From contig JAHIFK010000083.1 of assembly GCA_018900975.1 (NCBI GenBank), positions 1-5,646 of the forward strand: a stretch of DNA of 5,646 nt. The letters are read 5' to 3'. The stretch is from Methanobacteriota archaeon (GTDB taxonomy: Archaea > Halobacteriota > Methanosarcinia > Methanosarcinales > Methanoperedenaceae). This document shows positions 1-5,520 of the stretch, piece by piece. Numbering within the stretch: position 1 is the stretch's first letter; every line of letters starts with the position of its first letter. The notes under the pieces are model-generated. The model did no database searches. It was given only the letters and a program-made list of their open reading frames with translations, and was not told the origin of the DNA. A program made the translations under genes and the position numbers.

Positions 1-248
1 TCAAGACCGTCGCCAAACCGGGAAGCTCGAATGTCAACAAGACGGGAGCATGGCGGTCGTTCATGCCTGTTTTTGACCATAAACTGTGCAACAAATGCGG
101 TATCTGCGCCATGTACTGCCCTGAAGGTGTGGTATATAAGCTGGAGAACGGGTTTTTTGAACCAGACTATGAATACTGCAAAGGCTGCGGCATCTGTGCG
201 AACGAGTGCCCAAAGAAAGCTATAATAATGGTATTGGAGGGAAAATGA
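1..248 (+). CDS. porD: Pyruvate:ferredoxin oxidoreductase delta subunit (2x[4Fe-4S] ferredoxin-like), 5' end cut by window edge
   Basis: This small ferredoxin-like subunit of 2-oxoacid:ferredoxin oxidoreductase passes electrons from the catalytic core to external ferredoxin in the cytoplasm. The frame is open from the window edge (first whole codon at 3) to the TGA at 246-248, giving 81 visible residues. The N-terminal part reads AKPGSSNVNKTGAWRSF followed by PVFD, which matches the conserved PorD lead-in, so the ATG at 63 is an internal methionine and the true start lies before position 1. Two textbook [4Fe-4S] motifs follow: CNKCGICAMYCP and CKGCGICANECP. The stop overlaps the porA start as ATGA, implying translational coupling. 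PorD-type subunits of related 2-oxoacid oxidoreductases are similar, but the D-A-B order and the sizes of the neighbours fit the pyruvate enzyme. Only a few N-terminal residues should be missing. Confidence 0.9.
   Translation, partial: KTVAKPGSSNVNKTGAWRSFMPVFDHKLCNKCGICAMYCPEGVVYKLENGFFEPDYEYCKGCGICANECPKKAIIMVLEGK
236..241 (+). promoter_or_regulatory. Shine-Dalgarno sequence of porA
   Basis: GGAGGG lies inside the last codons of porD and ends 3 nt before the ATG at 245. It selects that ATG over the in-frame GTG at 206, which has no such sequence, and over the in-frame ATG at 257, which is too far away. Confidence 0.7.
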
Positions 249-1432
249 GGAATAGGATGGTAGTCGTTGAAGGTTCTTATGCTGTGGCGCATGCTGTCAA
301 GGTATGCAAACCCAACGTGATCTCCGCATACCCGATAACCCCGCAGACGCATATCGTGGAAGATTTAGCCCAGTTCGCGGCTGACGGTGAGATGAACTGC
401 GAATACATGAACGTGGAGTCCGAGTTCTCTGCAATATCGGCTCTGATAGGCGCAAGCGCAGCAGGAGCGCGCACGTATTCCTCCACGACATCGCAGGGAC
501 TTGCGCTTATGCACGAAGCACTTTTCAATGCCTCAGGCATGAGGCTGCCCATAGTAATGACTGTGGTGAACAGGGCGCTTTCAGCTCCCATTAATATATG
601 GAACGACCAGCAGGACTCGATATCCCAGCGCGATACAGGCTGGATACAGCTTTATGCTGAGGATGTCCAGGAGTCAGCGGATATGACGCCACAGCTTTAT
701 AAGATCGCAGAAGACGAGGATATTTTGCTGCCCGCAATGGCTTGTATGGACGGCTTCATCCTATCGCATGTCTATGAGCCGGTTATACTTCTTGAGCAGA
801 GCCTTACGGATGAGTTCCTGCCGGATTATTCCCCCGAATTCGTGCTTGACCCAAAAAATCCTATGTCATTTGGCGCTTTCGCCGACCCGAGCACATACAC
901 TGAGTTCAGGTACAAACAGGAGAAAGCCATGGGTGTGGCGTTAAAGAGGATAGAAGAAGTCGCCCTTGAGTTTAGCGAGAAATACGGTCGGTATTACGGC
1001 GGGCTTTTAGATGGTTATATGCTGGATGATGCAGAGATCGTGATAATGGCGATGGGCTCAGTGATCGGGACTATAAAGGATACGATAGATATGTTGCAAA
1101 AAGAGGGAGAGAGCGTTGGTCTTCTCAAGGTCAGGTCGTTCAGACCTTTCCCGGCTGATGAGATCAGAAAGGCGCTAAAGAACGCAAAGGTAGTTATAAC
1201 GCTTGATAAGAACATCTCCATCGGCAAGAACGAAGGCGCGCTGTGCACCGAGGTAAAGGCTTGCATGTACAATAGAGATGTTCGTGTACCGGTCATTGGT
1301 TTTATGCTCGGGCATGGAGGGCGCGATATTCCAGTTAGCACGATTGTAAAAATGATCAATAAGGCAAAGCTTGTAGAAAAAGGAATATTTATTGAAAGCG
1401 AGTTCGCTGACCTGCGGGAGGACCTGGCATGA
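245..1432 (+). CDS. porA: Pyruvate:ferredoxin oxidoreductase alpha subunit
   Basis: The alpha subunit (395 aa from the ATG at 245) forms the active site with PorB for the CoA-dependent, ferredoxin-linked interconversion of pyruvate and acetyl-CoA + CO2. In a methanogen-like archaeon this can run towards pyruvate synthesis. The pyrimidine-binding TPP domain is at the N-terminus. YPITPQT at residues 29-35 is the family signature. E60 in ESEFSA sits where the activating glutamate of pyruvate:ferredoxin oxidoreductases (PFORs) lies. YSSTTSQGL (about 78-86) and ALMHEALF follow. INIWNDQQDS and the Q/D-rich stretch after it are also typical. The C-terminal third (about 260-380: EIVIMAMGS, VGLLKVRSFRPFP, VITLDKNISIGKNEG) is the transketolase C-terminal-like domain II. 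Length and order (D-A-B) match archaeal four-subunit PORs. The start is chosen because ATGA overlaps the porD stop behind GGAGG. Other 2-oxoacid oxidoreductase alpha subunits (VOR, KOR) are the main alternative. No defect is visible. Confidence 0.9.
   Translation: MRNRMVVVEGSYAVAHAVKVCKPNVISAYPITPQTHIVEDLAQFAADGEMNCEYMNVESEFSAISALIGASAAGARTYSSTTSQGLALMHEALFNASGMRLPIVMTVVNRALSAPINIWNDQQDSISQRDTGWIQLYAEDVQESADMTPQLYKIAEDEDILLPAMACMDGFILSHVYEPVILLEQSLTDEFLPDYSPEFVLDPKNPMSFGAFADPSTYTEFRYKQEKAMGVALKRIEEVALEFSEKYGRYYGGLLDGYMLDDAEIVIMAMGSVIGTIKDTIDMLQKEGESVGLLKVRSFRPFPADEIRKALKNAKVVITLDKNISIGKNEGALCTEVKACMYNRDVRVPVIGFMLGHGGRDIPVSTIVKMINKAKLVEKGIFIESEFADLREDLA
1416..1421 (+). promoter_or_regulatory. 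Shine-Dalgarno sequence of porB
   Basis: GGGAGG lies within the end of porA, 7 nt before the ATG at 1429. It supports that start, which overlaps the porA stop as ATGA. Confidence 0.75.
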
Positions 1433-2301
1433 GCCTCTTGAAACCCGGTCACCGTGGATGCGCCGGATGCTGCGACGCCCTTGCAGGAAAATTCGTACTT
1501 GATGCACTGGGTGAAGACTGCATCGTCGTCAGCCCAACAGGCTGCCTTGAGGTTTTCACTACGCCATATCCGGAATCTGCCTGGGGCGTCCCCTGGATAC
1601 ATTCGTTGTTTGAGAACGCAGCGGCAGTTGCATCCGGTGTTGAAGCGGCGTTGAAGGCGATGGGAAAAATGAATAATACCAAGATCATAGCGATAGGAGG
1701 CGATGGTGCCACTATGGACATTGGCCTGCAGGCTATTTCCGGTGCTTTTGAGCGAGGACATGATTTTACCTACATCTGCGTGGATAATGAGGCGTACATG
1801 AACACCGGTATCCAGCGAAGCAGCGGCACACCGATGTACGCGAGCACCACCACAAGCCCGGCAGGGAAGGTCTCGTTCGGAAACCCCCTGAATAAGAAGA
1901 ATATGCCAGCCATCATAGCTGCGCATGGCTCTCCTTATATCGCCACTGCGTCCGTAGCATATGCTCCTGATATGATAAGAAAAGTAAAGAAGGCTGCACA
2001 GATAAAAGGTCCGACCTACGTGCATGTGCACGCGCCCTGCTGTACTGGCTGGAAGTTCGAAGGGTCAAAGACCATTGAGGTTGGCAGGCTTGCAGTTGAA
2101 ACTGCATTGTGGCCCCTTTACGAGATGGAGAATAGCGAAGTAACAGGCGTCAGGAAAATAAAGAACAGGAAGCCTGTTGAGGAATATCTTAAAGCACAGG
2201 GGCGATTCAAGCATCTCTTTACAATGGAAGGTGGAGCTGAGGGGATAAAGAAGATACAGGCTACTGCTGATTGGAACGTGAAGCATTTCGGGCTGGAGTG
2301 A
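1429..2301 (+). CDS. porB: Pyruvate:ferredoxin oxidoreductase beta subunit (TPP-binding, [4Fe-4S])
   Basis: The beta subunit (290 aa, the normal family size) binds the diphosphate of TPP through Mg2+ and carries the proximal [4Fe-4S] cluster that accepts electrons from the hydroxyethyl-TPP intermediate. The N-terminus HRGCAGCC supplies Cys11 and Cys14 as cluster ligands. A cysteine in PTGCLE and Cys204/Cys205 in HAPCCTGW are candidates for the other ligands. The TPP signature runs from GGDGATMDIG (90-99) through RGHDF to DNEAYMNTG (119-127), followed by the typical QRSSGTPMYASTTTSPAGK region. The C-terminal KPVEEYLKAQGRFKHLF is also characteristic. The gene follows porA with an ATGA overlap and a good Shine-Dalgarno, so the three genes form one transcription unit whose promoter lies outside the window. 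No frameshift or missing residue is seen. A related 2-oxoisovalerate enzyme cannot be fully excluded. Confidence 0.92.
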   Translation: MSLLKPGHRGCAGCCDALAGKFVLDALGEDCIVVSPTGCLEVFTTPYPESAWGVPWIHSLFENAAAVASGVEAALKAMGKMNNTKIIAIGGDGATMDIGLQAISGAFERGHDFTYICVDNEAYMNTGIQRSSGTPMYASTTTSPAGKVSFGNPLNKKNMPAIIAAHGSPYIATASVAYAPDMIRKVKKAAQIKGPTYVHVHAPCCTGWKFEGSKTIEVGRLAVETALWPLYEMENSEVTGVRKIKNRKPVEEYLKAQGRFKHLFTMEGGAEGIKKIQATADWNVKHFGLE

Positions 2302-2310
2302 AAAGATAAG

Positions 2311-2330
2311 ACGGTTTTTGATTTTTCAGT
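2311..2330 (+). terminator. Oligo-T terminator after the por operon
   Basis: Two T5 tracts (2315-2319 and 2322-2326) start 13 nt after the porB stop, without a strong hairpin. This is the usual archaeal oligo-T termination signal. The position between two convergent genes supports it. On the opposite strand, short T-runs after the 2350 stop (2343-2346, 2301-2304) could serve the GXGXG gene, but they are weaker. Confidence 0.5.
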
Positions 2331-2349
2331 TCAATTAATAAGGAAAAGC

Positions 2350-2838
2350 TCAATACACATACAAATCCCCATACGGTCTGTGCGACAGCGGCACAAGTTT
2401 GGTGAACTTCCCGCCCATCACTTCATTATAATCAAATCCGAAGCACTCGCAGTACTCCTTTAGATACGACCCGATGAGCTTGGTATCCTCTTCGTTCAAC
2501 TCAAGGCAGCTCACTTCTTTCCCTAGATGGTACGGATCAACCTTTCCGCGAATATATATCACGCTGCCGTGCACGATTATCTCGCCGGCGTTCATGGTGT
2601 TGGCGATGCCGTCCTGCGCGTTGGCATTGACGATTATCCTGGGTCCGTTCATGAATGCGCCAAGGTCGTTCCCCGGGGTGCCGTTGATGGTTATTTTCAC
2701 GTTTTCGTTCAATCCTGTACCTATGTATCTCTGACCGCCGATGTTATCAAGCTCGAACTCCTTCTCGCCCGATGCCACAGCATCGCGGATCATCTTATTC
2801 AATGGTCTGTAATGCATGCCTTTTGCGTCTATTCTCAT
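2350..2838 (-). CDS. GXGXG-motif protein (glutamate synthase domain 3 / FwdC-like), internally shortened
   Basis: This 162-aa protein belongs to the GXGXG family, the right-handed beta-helix found at the C-terminus of glutamate synthase large subunit, in formylmethanofuran dehydrogenase subunit C, and as a stand-alone archaeal protein. Its own reaction is not known from sequence. In stand-alone form it is usually linked to other split glutamate-synthase domains. The N-terminal half is typical: IDAKGMHYRPLN (3-14), ELDNIGGQRYIGTG (29-42), ITINGTPGNDLGAFMNGP (49-66), NAQDGIANTMNAGEIIVHGS (73-92). At residue 93 it jumps to VIYIRGKV and the family's C-terminal tail (LGKEV, then KLVPLSHRPYG). The remaining GDxxGxxMxxG turns between HGS and IYIRG are absent. 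Family members I recall are roughly 80-100 residues longer, so an in-frame internal deletion is inferred. The ATG at 2838 matches the family N-terminus and is preceded in frame by TAG, which is also the transposase stop. No Shine-Dalgarno is seen. It is convergent with por. It may be non-functional. Confidence 0.8.
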   Translation of the reverse strand: MRIDAKGMHYRPLNKMIRDAVASGEKEFELDNIGGQRYIGTGLNENVKITINGTPGNDLGAFMNGPRIIVNANAQDGIANTMNAGEIIVHGSVIYIRGKVDPYHLGKEVSCLELNEEDTKLIGSYLKEYCECFGFDYNEVMGGKFTKLVPLSHRPYGDLYVY

Positions 2839-2853
2839 CTATGGCGTCAATAA
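2839..2853. repeat. 15-bp direct repeat, left copy
   Basis: CTATGGCGTCAATAA is identical to 5506-5520. It lies directly against the ATG of the GXGXG gene (2836-2838 on the minus strand) and contains the last codons and TAG stop of the transposase. The 13-bp core TATGGCGTCAATA is an imperfect palindrome (4 of 6 pairs). Flanking bases differ between the copies, so the identity ends sharply. It is probably a target-site duplication or a site-specific recombination target. Confidence 0.85.
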
Positions 2854-4671
2854 ACCGTTGGATTGACTCTCCAAATTTTTCAACCCCTCCCCAATTATCT
2901 TAAAAATCTCAGAATCATCTCGCTTGAACTTGATAATCCTTCCGCGACGTTCAGCATAGAATCGCTCCTGTTCTAATTTAAACATCTCATAAGGCACCTG
3001 GCTAAACACAGCTGGAATATTTTCCATACTCCCATAAACCGTTTTTATATATTCATCATCAGCTAAATTCCAAACAATCGGCAAATAAGAACCATAGAAA
3101 TTCAGGTCATGACCAACATCCCTATTTCCATGAATTCTCCTTTGATTTCTCTTGATTCTTCTAAAATTTTGTTCTTCAAGATTATTGGTTCGTTCCATAA
3201 TAATGTCCTTCGATGGATCTTTCGGATCAATTCGGAAATTCGTCAAAAACAATTTATCTTTATACTTCTCCAGGTGGTCAATAACGATCTTCTTATCACG
3301 AATTTTGGATTTATCATTAAGAAAATCTTTGGACAACTTTTTTTTAAAATCTTCGAGATCCGTCTTCATTTTGAAAACTTCCTCATCACCATTCGTTTCC
3401 AAAACAGTACTCAAAGGCACAGACTCAACCTCTATCCTTAATATCTCTCGTAACTGAGAAAATAATCTTCTCCCATACTCCATTTTCTCATGGATTAATT
3501 TTATCTCTTGATTATTTACTAACAACAATATTTTTTTGAGCTGTATAAATGGTTTATAGGCCGTTTTTAATTCAGCCAAAAGCAAAATAAGCCTATCGAT
3601 AATGATTAATGCTTTCAAACATCTCTCATATAACGAAACATATGGTAAATCGAAGGGAAACCCCAATCCTTCGCCCTCTTTAGCATAATTAAGAATCCAG
3701 GTGATGATTGCATAAACGTAAACTAATTTATTGTTTTTTAAATCTGAAAGCTTGCAATTAACAATTGAATCTAATGTAAGATTTATATCATAATTTCCCT
3801 CTTTGATTTCAGTGATCAACTCATAAAAAAGCCCCTTAAGGCTTGTTTTGATCTTATTATCGATAAGGAAATTCCTTATAGAATCATATCGCTCTGAAAG
3901 AATATCTTTTCCAATATCTCTTACGAAGTGATAATGGCAAATTTTATCCGGTGTATTCGGAAAAACCTCGGAAACTGCCAATGCCATTCCCTTTCCCATA
4001 TCTCTTTTGATCGCAAGAGGTTCACCATACATTCTATTGATTTCGTTAAGTGCAGGAATTATTTCTTCATGGCTTTCACTTTTGATTTTACTCGCATAAA
4101 GTATCCAACCATTGACACTGTTCATTCCGACAAAAACCATATCGCTTTCTTCTTCTACAGTTGCATCTATATGCAATATGTAGCCGCCCCTCTCGTCCTG
4201 GACTTTCTTGATCTTGTAAGATGCCATCATTTGAACACACTTACAATATATCAGAAAATTATCAGATAGATGAGTTATTTCGCCATCTGAAATCTTTATG
4301 CCATATTCGATTTTAAGTTCATGCTGTATTTCTGATTTTTGTTTATGATGCAAAAATCTAGAATATCCAATATGAACTGATACATCATAGGCAAAGTTCG
4401 CATATGGGGGAACAATCTGATTCAACTCCGGTGAATCATATTTTATGATGCTGTTGCCCTCGTATTTATGCTCTGGACAGAATAATAAAGTTTCTACTGC
4501 ATAAAATACTCCGTATTTCAATGAAATTATGGTGGTTTTTTGGGTTTTCAGCACACGGAGAACACCGTTGCAGATGCAGCAAGAACCATCAGGGCTTCTG
4601 AAGTTTATATGTATTTTTGATTCAATAGCCAGAAGAGACATTTCTTCGGGAATTGAATTCCGAATCGTCAA
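2839..4671 (-). CDS. DDE transposase (IS256/MULE-like, zinc ribbon), probably expressed by -1 frameshift from the upstream ORF
   Basis: This 610-aa protein (numbered from the TTG at 4671) is a DDE transposase. The N-terminus has a zinc ribbon: C31-x2-C34 and C65-x2-H68. The RNase H-like core gives the first Asp in HIDAT (D169) and the second in KRDMGKG (D224). CHYHFVRDIGK (C245-x2-H248) is the CxxH signature shared by IS256 and MULE transposases. A helical insertion of about 240 residues follows. The third acidic residue lies in RTNNLEEQNFRRIKRNQRR, where TNxLE places it at E499. All catalytic positions are present, so the enzyme may be active. The start is doubtful: the TTG lies 9 nt past the upstream gene's stop with no Shine-Dalgarno, and the next in-frame ATG is at 4641. 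The frame is open only back to an A8 tract at 4703-4710, in -1 phase with the preceding ORF, so a fused product of about 836 aa is proposed. The TAG stop falls inside the flanking 15-bp repeat. Confidence 0.85.
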   Translation of the reverse strand: MTIRNSIPEEMSLLAIESKIHINFRSPDGSCCICNGVLRVLKTQKTTIISLKYGVFYAVETLLFCPEHKYEGNSIIKYDSPELNQIVPPYANFAYDVSVHIGYSRFLHHKQKSEIQHELKIEYGIKISDGEITHLSDNFLIYCKCVQMMASYKIKKVQDERGGYILHIDATVEEESDMVFVGMNSVNGWILYASKIKSESHEEIIPALNEINRMYGEPLAIKRDMGKGMALAVSEVFPNTPDKICHYHFVRDIGKDILSERYDSIRNFLIDNKIKTSLKGLFYELITEIKEGNYDINLTLDSIVNCKLSDLKNNKLVYVYAIITWILNYAKEGEGLGFPFDLPYVSLYERCLKALIIIDRLILLLAELKTAYKPFIQLKKILLLVNNQEIKLIHEKMEYGRRLFSQLREILRIEVESVPLSTVLETNGDEEVFKMKTDLEDFKKKLSKDFLNDKSKIRDKKIVIDHLEKYKDKLFLTNFRIDPKDPSKDIIMERTNNLEEQNFRRIKRNQRRIHGNRDVGHDLNFYGSYLPIVWNLADDEYIKTVYGSMENIPAVFSQVPYEMFKLEQERFYAERRGRIIKFKRDDSEIFKIIGEGLKNLESQSNGLLTP

Positions 4672-4679
4672 AAAATCAT

Positions 4680-5348
4680 TTATGAGTTGGATGGAGACAC
4701 CGTTTTTTTTATGTCATATTTTACGAATATATTTTCAATGTAATGGTCTGTAATAATTAATCCATTTTCACGCATTAATCTTCCGATTTCATCAGGCTTG
4801 GCGTTTGGATTTTGGATTATTTCCAGAAGTATTCTGATGGTCTTTTGTTCATCCGTGGGTTCTGAATCTTCGTTGGTTGATATTTTTTGCAATTCTTCTT
4901 CCCTATTGTTCACTTGTTTTTTTTTGGTGGATTCATCTATTGAGTAATAGACATACAAACTCGAATATTTTCTACGAGTTATCAGATTTTTTCTTACAAA
5001 TTGATGAAGTTGAACACTTACGCGTGTCCCGATTTTAGTATTCAGTTCTTCTGCTGTAAACCCCTTTTCACTGGACTCGATTTCTTTAATAACTAACTCA
5101 CGTATTCCTCCATTTCGGAAAAATAATATGCCTTTATGATTGAAAATTCCGGTTTCATTAAACTTCGCAATTTCAAGAAGAGTATAATATTTTGCATTTT
5201 TATTATAACTTGTAATATATCCTATTTCTTTCAAATGTCGAAGTACTGTTATTCTTGAGCTTGAGGTTTGCTTTTGCAGATCGTCTATGTCCATTACAAT
5301 GTTTTTTTTGAATAATTCTCTTAATTCGTTTGTTACTGTAGATGTCAT
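4680..5348 (-). CDS. Transposon-associated multi-winged-helix DNA-binding protein (ORF A of the element)
   Basis: This 222-aa protein contains two clear winged-helix domains and probably a third helix-turn-helix. The first spans about 5-57: DIDDLQKQTSSSRITVLRHL as the helix-turn-helix, then a wing ending in KYYTLLEIAKFN. The second spans about 80-138: KGFTAEELNTKI, a recognition helix VSVQLHQFVRKN, then a wing SSLYVYYSID. A charged linker rich in K, E, N and Q (about 139-168) leads to a helical domain, EQKTIRILLEII to IENIFVKYDIKK (167-215). Similar proteins sit next to transposases in archaea and bacteria, in my recollection. By position it likely binds the element's ends or promoter. The last codons contain an A8 tract in phase for -1 slippage into the transposase frame, which would make this the DNA-binding N-terminus of a fusion transposase, as in IS1 and IS3. 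The frame-0 stop is at 4680-4682. ATG at 5346-5348 has no Shine-Dalgarno but a well-placed TATA box. As a free protein it could repress transposition. Confidence 0.75.
   Translation of the reverse strand: MTSTVTNELRELFKKNIVMDIDDLQKQTSSSRITVLRHLKEIGYITSYNKNAKYYTLLEIAKFNETGIFNHKGILFFRNGGIRELVIKEIESSEKGFTAEELNTKIGTRVSVQLHQFVRKNLITRRKYSSLYVYYSIDESTKKKQVNNREEELQKISTNEDSEPTDEQKTIRILLEIIQNPNAKPDEIGRLMRENGLIITDHYIENIFVKYDIKKTVSPSNS
4703..4710 (-). promoter_or_regulatory. Candidate -1 ribosomal frameshift site (A AAA AAA)
   Basis: On the minus strand the winged-helix gene reads ATA AAA AAA ACG, so the heptamer A AAA AAA is in the canonical X XXY YYZ phase. A -1 slip leads to AAC GGT GTC and then directly into the transposase, with no stop in between. 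In the transposase frame the nearest upstream stop is a TGA just two codons before the run, so the -1 frame opens exactly at the slip site. No hairpin is seen at the usual spacing. A stem (TTCGG paired with CCGAA, 4664-4645) lies about 40 nt downstream, too far to be a standard stimulator. Transcriptional slippage on A8 would have the same effect. Confidence 0.6.
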
Positions 5349-5369
5349 AATTATATTAGGTCGTTTAAG

Positions 5370-5378
5370 TTTATAAAG
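5370..5378 (-). promoter_or_regulatory. TATA box of the element's operon
   Basis: The minus strand reads CTTTATAAA, centred about 26 nt before the ATG at 5348, preceded by an A/T- and purine-rich stretch that could act as BRE. This spacing puts the transcription start at or next to the ATG, giving a leaderless or near-leaderless mRNA and explaining the missing Shine-Dalgarno. A second TATA-like stretch near 5441-5453 is an alternative. Confidence 0.55.
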
Positions 5379-5505
5379 ATATACTATTAATCTCTACATA
5401 CTGTATCAAAAAATTGAAAAAGTCGATGGCATAGATGGTTTTTATATTAAAAATTAAGCAAGTTGATAACTAAAACAATGGGTTTATGATGTTATAGATC
5501 TGACA

Positions 5506-5520
5506 CTATGGCGTCAATAA
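5506..5520. repeat. 15-bp direct repeat, right copy
   Basis: CTATGGCGTCAATAA is identical to 2839-2853 and marks the right boundary of the element. It lies 157 bp upstream of the winged-helix start codon. The flanks differ from the left copy on both sides. Confidence 0.85.

Larger units (their letters stand above)
2839..5520 (-). mobile_element. Two-gene insertion element (winged-helix protein + CxxH-type DDE transposase) between 15-bp direct repeats
   Basis: The AT-rich segment carries two co-directional genes on the minus strand and is bracketed by perfect copies of CTATGGCGTCAATAA at 2839-2853 and 5506-5520. The repeat-to-repeat period is 2667 bp. Base composition changes visibly against the por and GXGXG genes on the left. 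The simplest reading is an insertion sequence flanked by a target-site duplication just upstream of the GXGXG start codon. No convincing terminal inverted repeats were found directly inside the repeats, so the exact ends are uncertain and the 15-mers could instead be part of the element. The transposase motifs place it near IS256/MULE-like elements, but the accessory winged-helix gene and the long direct repeat are not IS256 hallmarks. Both genes look full length, so the element may be active. Confidence 0.75.

Noticed and set aside
63..65. ATG as the start of PorD
   Set aside because: The upstream codons encode the conserved PorD segment with GSS and NKTG, so this methionine is internal.
206..244. 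GTG start that would extend PorA by 13 residues
   Set aside because: It lies inside the porD coding region. The ATG at 245 has a Shine-Dalgarno and the ATGA overlap seen again at porB.
1015..2031. Long open frame of 338 codons on the minus strand
   Set aside because: It lies antisense to porA and porB, both with clear family motifs. Its translation shows no recognisable domain and its openness is explained by the codon usage of the por genes.
2474..2853. Plus-strand open frames opposite the GXGXG gene
   Set aside because: They show no family resemblance and no ribosome binding site, and they are shadows of the recognised minus-strand gene.
3109..4269. Several plus-strand open frames of about 100 codons
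   Set aside because: All lie opposite the transposase, are rich in residues expected from antisense AT-rich codons, and carry no domain.
4645..4664. Hairpin TTCGG/CCGAA as the frameshift stimulator
   Set aside because: It starts about 40 nt after the slippery run, well beyond the usual few-nucleotide spacing, and the stem is short with a bulge.
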